The position numbers and the translations under genes are program-made. Source: Anopheles merus (Eukaryota; Arthropoda; Insecta; Diptera; Culicidae). From it: 64,000 bases of DNA. Shown piece after piece: positions 50,623-63,473 of this stretch; position 1 is the first letter of the stretch, and every line of letters begins with the position of its first letter. The notes below the pieces were generated by a model. It did no database searches. It was given only the letters and a program-made list of their open reading frames with translations, and was not told the DNA's origin. The stretch is from NCBI RefSeq assembly GCF_017562075.2, contig NC_054083.1, forward strand, positions 38,485,255 through 38,549,254, in the 5' to 3' direction.

Positions 50623-51969
50623 TCCCGGTCTCCGGGGTGTGTGTTTGTGTGATTTTCGGTGTTTTGGTGACCAAACAAGCACCCGGTCTTGCCTTGCCAT
50701 GCCAAATAGGCGGCCAGCTCGGGCTAGGCAGTGCCCGCAGTGTCGAACGTGAATCGTGAAATCGATTTCATCCGCTGCGCTAGAACGGCCAGAGAAGAAA
50801 TGGAGGGAACAGCGGCTCCGCTAGCTAGCCTTGCCGGTGTTTTGGAGCGGAGCGGATCCCGAATGATGAAGGGCACTTGATTGCCAACGCACACTTTCCG
50901 CGTTGGGTGGCGGGCTGGGTGGGTTTGGCTTTTTTTTGGGGGCTGAAACACACCCACACAGCTGCCATCATTATTCGCGATCGGACGAACGACGACGAGG
51001 GCAAAGTTTTCTTCAATTATTTGGGCCGTTTTATTTCTTTTTTTCCCGTTTCGTTGGGCGCCCCGGTGTGGTCGTGTTTTGCTAGCTTTAAGCAGGGTAG
51101 ATGCTTTTCCTTTTTCCACCTATTTCCTTCTTCTTTTCCAACATAGGCAGGTCAATGAATGTGTGTGTGTGTGTATGGGTGCGAATGATTGGTTGATGTG
51201 TGACCGGCACGAAAGCCCCACCGTCACCATCCGTGGCGGCGGCCGTGGTTGCGTAGTGAAATGTGTTAATTAGTTTGACGGTAATGCTTTATTTATATTT
51301 ATGACATCTCGTGCACCATTTCTCGTGTCCCGTAACAGCTGTCTGTGTTTGTGTTTGTGTGTGTGTTTTTTTATGGATGAAGGTGGGGCAACAGTATATC
51401 AACATTGTTAAAAATTTAACAACCATGACTCGGCAACGGAGCTTTCTGCGACCTGGTGCGTTCGGTGAGTGCTCGAGTGTGCTGCAGGCAGTAAGTTAAA
51501 ACATCAATAAAACATACCGTGAACGGAGTTTCGGTGTAAAAAAAAAAAAATACTTGCCGATGGAAAACTTACCACGCACAGCACAAGGATAGTATGTTGA
51601 GTCTAGCACAGCTGTACGAATGTCCGTTACGGTTGCGTTTTTCCTTTAAAAAAGGGGGGGCCCAAGGAATGTGTTTTCCGTTTGTGTTTTTCGGCACAAG
51701 ATTAATGAATTATTAATGTTGGTGAAATGCGTTTGAAAGCTTCCCGTTTCTTGAATTCGAGCGTACCCGTGGTGGTTTTTTTTATGTATGATATTTGTTT
51801 AGTTCTCCTTCTTTATATTGGTGTGCAATATATTTATCGTTCGTTTGTTTGTTTATTTGAAATTCTACCCCATTTCTACAGGATAATAAATCAAGTGAAG
51901 TGTGCAAAAACCAAGCAAAGTGTATGAGCTCCATTTTGGTAGTAAAAGAAAATCGCCCTACTCAACCAA

Positions 51970-51993
51970 GTGTGTGTGTGTGTGTGTGTGTGT
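51970..51993. repeat. (GT)12 microsatellite
   Basis: Twelve uninterrupted GT units. Confidence 0.95.
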
Positions 51994-52284
51994 CTTTGCC
52001 GTCTGTAAATGTGTGTTTATTGTGCAAGTGTAAATCCCACTGGTTGAGTGGTACCATGTAGATTTTTTTGTTTCCCGGGTGCGAAATAAAATAAAATCAA
52101 AACATCATCATACCGCCGTGTCCCTTTTCTCTACCATCCGGCATTGGTGTGAGCGTGTGTGCGTGTGATCTCAGTGTGTATGTGTGAACGGGTTTTTTTT
52201 AAACCTTCCTATCCGGTGGATTGTGATTGTTGGGCCGAAAAAAGGTCCAGCGAAATAGCATGGCAGCAATTTTGGATGCGAATG

Positions 52285-53241
52285 GTTGGTGGTCGTGAGC
52301 GTGAGCGGATCGGTTTGTGCAGTGTGCTTCGCACGCACACCCACAACCCACCCCAAAAGTGAGCTATAAACGTCTACAAGCAACAGCGCGCATAGGATAC
52401 AGCCCGAACCGACCGTGGGCCGTGGGGTCTGCAGCGTCACGTTTGTGTCCCCATTCACGAAACTCGCACATTCCGGAGGCGACGTTTGGAGCTACCCTTT
52501 TCGCTGGGAAAGTGGTACGGTGTTTGCGTTACGAAGGTTTTGTTCCGGTAGTGTGCCACAGTGTGCGTGTGTGTGTAGTATCTGCCCGTTGCTGCAGCGT
52601 GAAAAACAAAGCCCGAAGAAAAAAAGAGGATACTCAGCACTCACACGTGCTGACCCGGTTGACCCTCTTCTATTGGGTCGCAAACGTATGTGAACATTCG
52701 CTGGCGCAAGGCACAAAAACACCGTCGACAATTCAACGCAACAACGCACAGCACCCGCCAAACCCGCCCGTAGGCAGCAGCAGGTTCCCGTCCCGTCGAC
52801 GACGCCTTCGGAATAAACAAAGTCATCAAAATTTAAGGTTTTTATTATTAACTTTTGTGCCTTTTTCCGCTTCCTTTAATTTTGGGGCCTTTTTTGGGGT
52901 GTTTCCCCTTCGAACCATCCCCTCTTCCACTCCATTGTCCACTTCGCGCAGGTTTGTGCGGACGGTTGCACCTGGGAACTTTCACTCGCTTTGGGATATC
53001 CCAAAATATGCCAAACAAAGAGAAGAAAAAAAAAGCGCTGTGACCTGCACACACACAGGTTGCTTGCTATTTTGTGCGTTTTATTGCGCGCCAAAAACAC
53101 ACCGGTGTACTGTACACTCTCCCTGGACTCCCTTCCCTTAAGGCTTTCCACCACTGTTCACCCGGTACGGTACCCTGGGAAAAGGGATTCGAGTCCGATC
53201 GGCAGTTTTCCGGTTACCGGAAGCCACAATCCAACTGGAAC
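52285..53241 (+). other. ATG-depleted stretch, candidate 5' untranslated exon
   Basis: I counted two ATG triplets on the + strand in 957 bp, at 52688 and 53008, where about fifteen are expected from composition. The first is followed directly by TGA. The minus strand has about seven. As a result an open frame of 274 codons (52317-53141) contains no methionine. Depletion of upstream ATGs is a known property of 5' untranslated regions, so this may be transcribed 5' leader sequence of a + strand gene. A pyrimidine-rich tract ending CACTTCGCGCAG at about 52951 would serve as a 3' splice acceptor. The stretch was picked out after looking, which weakens the statistics. Confidence 0.3.
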
Positions 53242-54021
53242 GATGTAAAGGCTGTGCTGGGGTAGTTGCTTGAAGCGAAATGGCTGCCCCGCCAGCACGG
53301 GCACACACCACCACATTTCGGTGGTGATTAATTTTTCATTAGATTCTGGTCAGATTCTGGGAAAGGGACAACTGAGGCACCAGAAAAGGGGAATGGGCGA
53401 ATCAGTGTACTTCGTTTAGAAGGGCACACGAGCTCTAGATTCTTCGCCCCAGCCGCTGTCGAAAGACACACAAAAATTCTATTTTCCTTGGAACTTTTGG
53501 GCGGGGAGGTGAAAGTTGCTTGCTTCTTGCGTTTTTCCTCGGGGCGGTTTGGGGATTAATTTTAATATTTGATTACAGTTATTTTCGATTTCTCAAACTT
53601 GTTTTCTTTCACGCATTTGTCCGTGTACACGCGAACGCGTTAGTCTTTTCCCGAAGGAAATGATTTTCTGCCTCTATCTTCACGGGGCGTCCTTGTAGGA
53701 GCTACGGGTTCAAGAACATCCTTTTCAGGGGGAGGTTGGCTTTCGTTGTATTTAGAAAGGTTTGTTCTTAAATTAACCGTTTGCGTAGTGGCATCGTGCT
53801 GACAAATGACGGTACGATGATATGGAGATATTTATTAAACCTTTAATTAAGCGCAATTATTAGGATAATATGACGTACGAAACCAGACAGAAGGATGCTT
53901 TATTTATATCTTGACACGGCACTGTTTGATTGAGCTAATTTTCAGCTCAAAAATACCTATTAGTAAACGCAACCTTAATTAATGCCCTGTTGGCCACCGA
54001 AATAAAGCAACGCAGGAAGAA

Positions 54022-54411
54022 ATGGAGTCACAAATCTTACGAAGCCGCTTACGCTTGGAGCTATTTCAACCAATTCCTTTTTGGAACTTGCTTTCCAGTG
54101 CTTTCCACCGCTGTAGTTGGCATGTTACATTTAGTTTAATTAAAACCGCGCGTCTTCCAGGAATCGCCGCCAATGCGAAAGCAAAGCCGGGGTACCCTGT
54201 GGTTGATTCGCATTGTTTCGTGGCAAAACTTTTGCGTCGAATTTATCTGCGTCCATTTGCGTGGATCATTGGCGAATCGCTGTACAATCTGCTCATTACA
54301 ATTTCGCGCGTGCAGGCAAATAGATTTCTTCGAAAACCGGATTTAAAAGAAAGACGATTGCTGGTTGAGGTCTTTCTTTTTCCATTGGATTTGTTGGATG
54401 AATTCCCGTAG
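54022..54411 (+). other. Unconfirmed ATG-started open frame, 129 codons
   Basis: ATG-started frame reading 129 codons to TAG. The composition is protein-like: basic N-terminal part, hydrophobic middle (about residues 75-95), and a charged stretch LKERRLLVEVF near residue 110. No low-complexity run. I recognise no domain. Third-position GC is not raised, and two internal CAG sites after pyrimidines could be splice acceptors by chance. It sits alone, with no neighbouring exon. Probably a chance frame, but one of the better-composed candidates on the + strand. Confidence 0.15.
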
Positions 54412-54961
54412 CTGTTGGGTATTAAATCAGCTCTGAGCGTTAAACCGTTGGGATTTGGAAAACAATTTATCGTTGCTACGTCAATTTGGGGCTGGTTTTA
54501 AGGTGGAAAGTAAGCAGAAATTTAGTGCAAATTAAGGGCTATTTCTTGAAAATGATAAAAAAGAAACAAGTTCAAATTAACTATAATGATGATAAAGATC
54601 ACTTCTCAACGAAAACATTGATGAAATTAGTCTAATTTAAAGTAACAAAAATGTTTGCTTCTTCCCCAGCTGCGCCATTACAGCTTCAGGGTACAAGTCT
54701 TTTCGGCACCGATTTAAGGAAATAATTTTCGTAATTACATCATGGTTGGGACACTGGCCTATTTCTTGTTGTCCTTTCTCTGGTCCGAGCGCCAATCCAC
54801 CTGCTGGTATGACACTGCTCCCTACCTATAACAATCCTAATCTGCCCATCCAGCCAAACAGAGAGGGGACCGTGCGAATCGCCGTGCACGAGGCGGGCTC
54901 AGATCACCATTATAATCATCCTCCTTCCAGGCTGCGGACGTTTCTACAACAGCAGAAATAG

Positions 54962-54963
<2 letters not shown>

Positions 54964-55017
<54 letters not shown>
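54964..55017. repeat. (CA)27 microsatellite
   Basis: Twenty-seven uninterrupted CA units, the second-longest dinucleotide CA/TG run in the window. Confidence 0.97.
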
Positions 55018-55022
<5 letters not shown>

Positions 55023-56507
55023 GCACAGCAAAAAACAACAGCAATGAAGTGGAAAGACAGAATGGGAATAATGAACCAGTTTTCAGCCTACAGACTGGTT
55101 AGAGGAAAGCTCCACCCATCAAGTAAAAAACCAACAAAAAAAAGAAGTAAAGGAACGCAAAAGAAAATCACCTTGGAAACAATGCTGTGTCCACCTACCC
55201 ACCGGGGAAAATAGCACAATAATTGAGACGAGGGTAAAGTAAACCGCCCACACAGTGATAGGCAACATTGTGCGCCTGATGCTGCTGCGGTTTTGTCTTG
55301 CTGCTGTGGCTGCCGCTACCGGCCCCTCATTCCGGAGGGTGGCATTTTTCTGCTTATTCCCTTCCCGCTGCATCTTTGCACAAACCTTTTCCCCCCCCTT
55401 TGGCCGCTTTTGGCCCGGGGAAAACAGCTCATAAATGAGTCTGGGTGGAATAATTGGAAAACTGGGTCAATGGGAAAGATACTCGCAGGGAGAGGGAGAG
55501 AACGAGAGAGAGCGGGCGTAAGATCTTCGGTGCGTGGGGTTTGGAGGGTGTAGGAAGGCGCACTCCGCTTGCCTGGCCCGGCGAGGATGATGGATGATGG
55601 AGAGTAGGTTCCCTGATGCAGCCGGTTTTAAGTGATCCTTCTTGCGCATACAGAGTAACAATTGAAAGTTTTTACCATAACGGTTCGCGCTCTAAGTGCC
55701 GCTCTTCTTTATGCCGCTGTTTAAAGCGCCAGAAACTTGCAACAATGATTGAAATGGGATGAATGGAACAAAGCTCGAGTTCGGTTGAAATGTAGAGCTT
55801 AATTGTCAGTTTGAGTTGGACAGTGAGTGTTCGCTGGAAAGGTAAAACGGTAAAAGGTACGAAGGGTGTCACTTAGTGTGCTTGATGAATTCTTTTATCA
55901 TTTTTTTGTTGTTGTTGATTGTAAGATGCGATAAGACAAACCTTTGAAAGAGGTTTGATCATATCATCATCAAAATGTTAGATGTTCTACATTTCCACTT
56001 TAATCTGCTGTTTTCATAACATTGTTTGGTGATGTTACGATTTAAAGTAGATCAAATTTAGTAAATTAACAATATGGTTGGCGGGTTTGACAAGCCCTAA
56101 TCATGTCCTATCAACAGGCTTCAAAACTCCATCGATTTATTTCCCCAAAGAAAGATGGCCAACCACCTGGTCTGGTGGTTGTATACCTTTCCCGCTCTGT
56201 ATTCACCAAAATAAACTCATTAAAGCTTTCTTTTATCGCGGCGTCATCGCACAGCCTACACAAAGCTATTCGCGACCAATCCCCATCTGAGAATAGACTT
56301 CGCCAACTCTTAAATTGACAGTAAAAATAAGATCAACCTCCTTGCCTCCACTTCCATTCCTCTGTGCGCGGCCCCTAGCTTTCTCTCGATAACTTTCTCC
56401 CGATTAAGTTATTACAAGTTAAGGTGAGACCGCCCAACAGCCGAAATGGTCTCCATTTTGCCCTGTTTCGCCATCTTTCACCATCCTGATTGACCCTATT
56501 CTTCGCC

Positions 56508-56526
56508 CACACACACACACACACAC
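56508..56526. repeat. (CA)n microsatellite
   Basis: About nine CA units, followed about 40 bp later by a run of nine C at about 56562-56570. Confidence 0.93.
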
Positions 56527-58420
56527 TCAACAGCAACGAAACAATACAAACACAACGCTCCCCCCCCCCACCGCCAGGGGCAGCAGAATCCCGCTCAGAA
56601 GTTATCGTGCACCGAAAATCTCGTTTACAGCCATAATGACACTTTGGCCCCGTTATTTATCGCACTCGCGTCGCCCATTTGTACTGCGGGGGCCGGCGTT
56701 CGGAAAGCGCGTAAGTTTTCCAACCAGCCTTGAGGACCAGGCCACAATTCGTTTGAGGGTTTCTGTGTCTGTGTGTGTGTGTGTGTTTCTGTATGTGTCC
56801 CACCATCCGCCATTAGCTTGGGCGGGGAAGTTTTGCCGTTATTATGGCTGGTTACCTTCCGCACAACAGCCGCCCGAAATGCTCTTGCAAACCGCGACTT
56901 CGGTAAGCCTCGACACTTTGGGGCTGGATCATTTCACTGAAATATTCAATTTCCGTCTGCTTTCGCTCGTAATAATTCACCGTTGTCGTCGTCGTCACCA
57001 TCGTCGTTTGCTTAAGTTTTTTGGGGCGCGTTTGTTTTACTTTTATTTTGCCCCTTACGCCAACACGACGGTGATGATATGATTCGATGGGATTTGCTTC
57101 GCTTACCCCACGTGTATACCTTCGGGGGCAAAAGGAAAAAGCAGGCACCAACTTCCTGTCTTTTGAGGGAACATTTGTTTTGTTTTTCGCTTCCAGTTCG
57201 TCAAAAAAATTGGTTCCGTCACCAGGCAACGTCAAAGCCGGCAGGCCCTGCAAGCCCTTGTAAGACCGAGGGCCGAGCGACAAAATCTAAATTAACCTAT
57301 TAAGTTGACCCCCAAGAAGTGGTTGGACACGATCTTCAAAAGTTGCGCTCTCTGTTAGGGCTGCGGGTGGATCGAAGGGGTGGACTGGGAGGAGAGACAA
57401 GGAGGACAACACGAAAAACACACATTCCTGATGGTAATTCCGCGATAAGCTTCCAATCATAACACGCCAACAATGAAGCCGCACTTTTCCCTTGTTTTTC
57501 TAAGCTGTGCTGGCGTCGGGACGGGCGGCGGGACAGCTTCAAAAGGCAAGCATATTAGGGTCGTCAGCCGAGCTATCAGCCCTACCCCGCTAGGTAAGCT
57601 GTACAGGCACCCGGCACCGGTGAAGCCGTTCGCAATTTTGGCGTCGGTCGCTGGGAGGCCCCCAGACCAGAGTTGCGGAGTTTTCGGCGGGCGTGACTGT
57701 TTACAGTCCGCGGAAGCGAGAAAAAACTTTTCCAATTAACTACACACACACACACACCTTCGGCATCATGATGGTGGGCTGGCTGGGTCGGGCATTCTGT
57801 TGGGGGTAAAGTCTCGCAGCAGGGTTCTTTCTCTGCAGGGCTTGGCCAAAACTAAAAATATTTTCCAAAAAGCTCCCCATCAATACCGGTCAACCTACGA
57901 CCGGTGGGCCGGCCAGGAGCGGCGACATGTTATGAGCGATGAACTGGCAAAGTTCGTGTGGCTGGTTGAAGTAACGGTTCAGCATAGGTCACACACACAC
58001 ACACATACACGACACACGCTACCAAACACTCTTGAGCAGGGCGGACAGCGCGATGTAGCGTGAGCTGCGCCCAAGGTGCGTGAGTTGCCTTTTGACCCTT
58101 TTTGGGCGGCGGTACAGTACGTGCGGTGACTTTGACTTTTGGCGGAACGGGTAAGGGCGATGCTCTGCAGGCAAGGGACAGCGAGCGAACGAGAGTACCG
58201 GAACGGAAGTTGAAGCGTCTTTTTTGTTGTTGTTGGCTGGTTGTTGCTTGGATGTCAACTACAAGCGCTGAGTGAATAATTTACGACACTAGCTCATGAC
58301 AGGGCGATTGGTCACGGGAAACGCACGAACTTGGTTGGCGCTCTGTGTGTATGTGTCTGTGTATCCTGGTTATGTTCGTTTTGTGATAGGCTGTAGGTGG
58401 AGAGGTTAGTCTGTAAGCGA

Positions 58421-59900
58421 AAGAATGCTTCGTTGCATGAATATTATAGCAAAGGGAACTTGTTAGTATGAACTACGATGATTCATGCAATGAAGAATAG
58501 AACTAAGGTAAACAATGGTTGCCTTGTACATTGCATGCATTTCTGTTGGTTTTGTTTAGTATTTTATTAAATCACATAGTTACACATAGTGTCTTAAACA
58601 TCTCAAACGCCGTATGGTTGGAGAAGTTCCTTGGACGTCTTTTCTTTACTCATAGCATCGTTAACTTAAAAGCAAAATTGCCAAATTACATTTCAAAACA
58701 CTCATTATTGCTTTCCATTTTTCTTATATGTTCGACAAAAACACTCATAATTATAGTCATTTTTGGTGAATATAGTCAAACTGCTTATATGGTAAGCATA
58801 TGCCACATCAAAAATGAATAGTTATGAGCTTATCGACAGTTACGCCAAATAAATACATCCAAAGTCTGATCTTGCTTCAACTATTCAAAGGATTAAAACC
58901 CGACTAGGAGCTTGGTTTTGACAATTTCATCTTGAGTTTGAGTTTGAGTAGAGTTTGTAGTTTGAAAAAGATTTGGAGTAGGTTTTGAGGTTCCAACTGC
59001 AGGCTTGACTAGTTGACCCAGCTGGTAATACGGCCTTGAATAAAAAGTGTCCTCTGAGGTTGAAGTGTCAGTTTAGTTCATACTTTCCAGAGTAGTAGAG
59101 TATCTCTTAGAAACTGTAAATTACTGTCAAAGAACCGAGTACGTTACATCTTCTGGTGTGATCTGCTGGCAAAAAATAGAGATCTTTTTGTAGTAGATTT
59201 CATATACAAAGGGTATAAGCATTGAAATATCCTTTGTAGTTTGAATAAAAAGTTCAAACAATGAAACTTGTCAATGACAATGAGCAGCTTCGTACAATAA
59301 TTACTGTCCATTGAAACATCAGAACCTGTAAACAATTGTCCTGATTGTCTGCACAGGTATGTTAGTTCACTTAGATTCAGAAATGCTAGAATTATTCGAA
59401 TCTTCAAAGATATTGGGTTCTGATCAAACCTGCTATTTTGATTGCAACATGCTATTTTTATTAAATTAAATCTGTTGCAATCTATAAAACCTCTCAAGAT
59501 GATGAATCAAATTTACTTATTTCTTCACCATCGCTAGACAATGTAGATATGATAACAATATTGAAGATACGGCTGAACAGAAAATAATTACATTTTCTTG
59601 GACATACTCAACCATCACCATGATCAATCTAGCGTGCAATCTTATTGACAGTATGTCTTGATATCTAGAGAAAAGTCCAGCAACTGTAACGATATGCTGG
59701 TTCCACCTCAGTTGTACGATCTGATTTAACCATCAGTATAATTATGTCACTGCAGTCTACAGCCACAAACCAATCTCTGGCTTGTTTGATGGACTGCTCT
59801 CAAGACCCTGGCGGCAAGACCTGGTAAAAGTAGTTTGTGCAACTCAAATAGCTTTCCCTGTCGTACCACACAGAGGCACCACGGCGGGGAAGGGTGCAAA
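58421..59900. other. AT-rich stretch, possible unrecognised element remnant
   Basis: AT-rich but less simple than the other AT-rich stretches, with frames open for about 100 codons on each strand (58519-58821 plus, 59144-59497 minus). A short degenerate GAGTTTGAGTTTGAGTAGAG repeat lies near 58933-58952. No terminal repeats or protein motifs of a transposon could be found. Confidence 0.35.
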
Positions 59901-62247
59901 GAAGAGCAATCAATGTAATGAATCCAATTGAAATCTTTAATTACCTTCCTTGCCCAGCAAATCAGACCGGCTCCGACAAACTACAACCTACCACCGCCCA
60001 GCGAGCGAACGAGCGAACGGGAAGAATGATGGACAAGCACATCGAGTGCGATAGGAGAATTAGATTAATTGCTTCCATTAAGTCAAAGCACTCGCATTTG
60101 ACGTGGAACACGATTGTCCGGAGATGGTAGCTCACGCTGGCTTTGCCGTGCTTTGTCCGTTCGCTGTCCGCTCGCTGTCCGCTGCTGCAATCAGTTTGTC
60201 ACGTGCATTTGCATTCGCCGTCCGTCACAGTTAGGGCGGACCGGGCGGTTCGAATCCAATATCTATCACTGTCGCGCAGGATTTATGGTGCCCCTGTTTG
60301 AAGGAGGCGGAGGATGGAGCGATCAAAGCTTTTCGGCACGCAATTGTAGCTTCGGAGGTGGAGGTAGGGGTTAAGCCTTTTTTTTTGTCGCTTCTACCTT
60401 CACCCATTCGGATGTTTGTGTGCAGTTTTTTTCCCATAAGCTTCCCTGTGTTAGCTCGTCAAACGGTAAATTATTAACATCTCTCCCGTGGCGTTACCCG
60501 TGACGTACCCGTGGCCCCTAATGGTGGTAAGCTCCTGTGGCGACACAGTAAGTACCACCCGTCAAACGCTGAGAGTTTCCAGAAACATATCACTCTATTA
60601 TCATGCGGGGGCCGGCCTGGCCGACCAGGTTTGTCCGGCATCGTCCTTCCGGTTATAGGCGCCCTTTTTACTCGCTTTAGTTCTGGAATGGATTTTTATT
60701 GTTGTTGCTGTTGTTCTTGCTTTTGTTTGCAAACTACCGGGCGGGCAGGATGCGAGGCGGTGGTAACGGCAGGTCCGACCCAAGGGTCATAAATTTCTCA
60801 CCTGCCAACTGGGGGCTGTCATAAAAATAGAAAATCTATCGAAGCTATTATTCTTGCGCTTATTTATTTTCCCGTTAGAGCCTAAGCCTGCACGAGCCGA
60901 AGCTGCTCGGCGAGGAAAATGTTGGCACGGAATTTTCAACCCTCGGGGGAGGCAAAATAGCATGCACACATTCCAGCCGATGCGACACACGGTATGTCGG
61001 GATATGCGTTGAGCAGGCAGGGTTTAGAGCGTATGAGTCGCGAGCTAGGATAAAAATGTATTTGTATCAAAATCTGGTTTCTGGTGAGTGGGTAGTGGTT
61101 TAGGAGAAATATGTTGTTTCCCTTGGGATGGGAACGGGATTGTTATCGCAGAAATAACGGGTTCAGATACACTTTTAACACGCCTATTTGGTTGATGTTT
61201 GGATTGAAGTTGAACAGGGTGAATGCAGAATCTATTAAGACAATTAGGGTGAAATTGTTGAATTACTTATTAATAACAATTAAAGTATGAGATATTCACA
61301 AAAATTGTAATTCAATTTTATGATAAACGTGCAAAATGTGTATTGAGATAATTGACGTAATAATTAACTCTGGATCCAATTTACGCTATTGGTGGGATTA
61401 AAACTAATTCTTATTTCTTTCTTGTTAGAATTTTATAAAATATAAGTCATATATTGAAATAATGGGATTTGATACTGGTAAAGGATTTTTTTTTTACTTT
61501 AATAGGAACACATTTTTCACATCTTCTTTTCCTGGCTATTCACCAAAGAAAAATCTTTAAAGGATTTCCGTAAGAATCGTTCTTTGTCGCATCTCACTGT
61601 CGTATCTTTAATGGGTTGCAGCGAAACGATCCATTACAAACTGTGAAACCTTTTTTTTTTCTTTAAGTCATCCTACCTTCGCATTGTGGTTGACAACGCA
61701 ATGTTTGTAGCAACCATCCTTACAATGCGCTCCTTTATCATAAGGCGACATCATTTATCGTACCACGGTATGTACCCGAACCACCACCAGCAGCACCCGC
61801 TAGCATTTCCACTGTCCCTGCCGAACCAAACCGACGGAGGAAATGGCAAACGGAAACCGAAAGCATAAGCGACCATAAGGATGACAAAAAATAATAAAAA
61901 AAAACCTGCTTACAGAAGAAAGTGGCCACACCGGCTCTTGAGCATTTGCGCCATCGCTAGAGCAAGTATGTACAGAGGACAGCAGTGGATGTGGCGATTC
62001 CGCACAGGGGAAATCCTAAATATGTCTCTATACGTGAAGCGTGTGCTCCATTAGAGGGTTCCGTGACACCGTGCGAGGCGAAGCCATTCGAGTGGAAGAA
62101 TTTTATGGCGACTGGGCGTTGGCAATGAAAAACAATATGAGCAATATAAATCTAGAAAAAAGGTAGCACAAAGTAGAAGACGTATCATGATCATCCGGAA
62201 GCACCAGTTCAAGGAATGCAGTGTGCCGTGGCGCGTATCGTCTGAAT

Positions 62248-62268
62248 GCTGCTGCTGCTGCTGCTGCT
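62248..62268. repeat. (GCT)7 triplet repeat
   Basis: Seven GCT units, followed by a T-rich stretch. Confidence 0.94.
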
Positions 62269-63281
62269 TTATTTCATTCCGTTCTTCCAACGAAGCGTTC
62301 CTCCAGCGTTGAGACAAAAAAAAAACATACACTCACACACGAAGCCCTGCTATCGATTGCGAACAATCGCTCAATAAGGCTCATGCAGCTGTGAAATCGC
62401 TGGCGTGTATAAGAATTATTGAAGATGTCGCTGCCACGAAACGCTCATCGCTAACCCTAACCGGCGAAGTGATGAAGGACCGTGTTAGGAGAATGTGTTA
62501 TGAAAAGAAGAAAGAAAAAAATCTCCACCATTTCCCTTCGGGTCATTCGCCCGACCCCCAGCCGACATTGACGGGTCCTTCCCTTCAAACCGAATCCTTC
62601 ACATTCATGCACGAACGGAAATAAATTGTTTTCGGGTTGTTGTCGTGTCTTGTTTTTTTTTCTTCTGCTTCGTTTGGAGCCTGCTAACCACAACTCCTCG
62701 CCCATTTCCTACCGGGTTTGAAATTCCAGCTTCGAGGGGGGTGGGAGGAGGGGTTGAACATTTTCTTTCGCTCCCACACACACACTCGCCATGTGTGGGA
62801 AAAAGGGGAAACCTTACGAACATCGGGCCCCGTACGGTGCTAATGCTTTAAGAAAACTTCTCTCCACTTCGCCCCACCCAAACTGCTAGCACCTCTGCCC
62901 AGCGGGTCAGTCGCCTCGTGTGGTTGGTTTTCTTAGTTGGCTGGTAAGAGGGTGAGAAAAACATTTTGTCGGATTTTGTTGTCGTACCGCCCTTCCGAGT
63001 GTTGTCCGTTGCAAAACCATTGCGTCTCCCGGCGGCGAGCCACACCTTGCGCTGCCCGTCGGCCTCTGGTGGAGTGGAGCCTAGCGTGGGTACCAAATCG
63101 GCTTTCCCGGAAGTTGGCGTATCGCCTTGGCTTCAGTTTCTTGGTAACCTTTTTTCAACCCTCCCCCTCGGGGTTGGCGAGGTGAAGGAAACCGTCCCAG
63201 TGGCCCGGGTGGCTGTGCGAGGGATGCGGTTTATTTTACAACTCACTCCCCAAAAGCACAATACCTCGGCTCGGTCGTGAC

Positions 63282-63301
63282 GTGTGTGTGTGTGTGTGTG
63301 T
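63282..63301. repeat. (GT)n microsatellite
   Basis: Ten GT units. Confidence 0.94.
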
Positions 63302-63450
63302 TTGCTCTCCGTACCGCACGTGAAGATATGCGGTATGCTGCCAAACGCACGCACATATCGACACACACACCAACCAGTCACACATCGGGTCGGGCCGATG
63401 TTAATGTGTTGTTATTGAAATTTGCTGAATTTATTACAAACTGTCCTTCT

Positions 63451-63473
63451 CACGCAGGCACGCAGGCACGCAG
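63451..63473. repeat. (CACGCAGG)3 minisatellite
   Basis: Just under three tandem copies of the 8-bp unit CACGCAGG. Confidence 0.88.

Larger units (their letters stand above)
49131..53300 (+). other. GC-rich block, possible promoter and 5' untranslated exons
   Basis: The block begins sharply at about 49131. It contains a GA-rich tract (49748-49776), an initiator-like TCAGTT (49951-49956) and two ATG-poor stretches on the + strand (49857-50160 and 52285-53241). Two of the rare ATGs are followed at once by a stop codon (50161 and 52688). Together these suggest upstream exons of a + strand gene whose coding sequence lies beyond the window, but no exon boundary can be fixed. The many overlapping open frames here match no known protein. 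Confidence 0.3.
53301..58420. other. Mixed non-coding stretch with CA repeats
   Basis: If the block to the left is a promoter, this could be first-intron sequence. It holds CA runs at 54964-55017, 56508-56526, 57742-57757 and about 57990-58004, a GA-rich stretch at about 55488-55515, and one protein-like frame at 54022-54411. No exon was recognised. Confidence 0.45.

Noticed and set aside
52317..53141. Longest open frame in the window, 274 codons on the + strand
   Set aside because: It starts with GTG and contains no ATG anywhere. The product is rich in Arg, Cys, His and Ser with no recognisable domain. It is better explained by the ATG-poor character of the stretch.
58519..58821. Hydrophobic frame of 100 codons, considered as a receptor fragment
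   Set aside because: Starts with TTG, has no family signature, and the hydrophobicity is expected from T-rich codons.
60246..60256. GGTTCGAATCC, a perfect tRNA B-box
   Set aside because: The flanking bases do not form a T-arm stem, and no anticodon arm or acceptor stem can be drawn around it. Not a tRNA.
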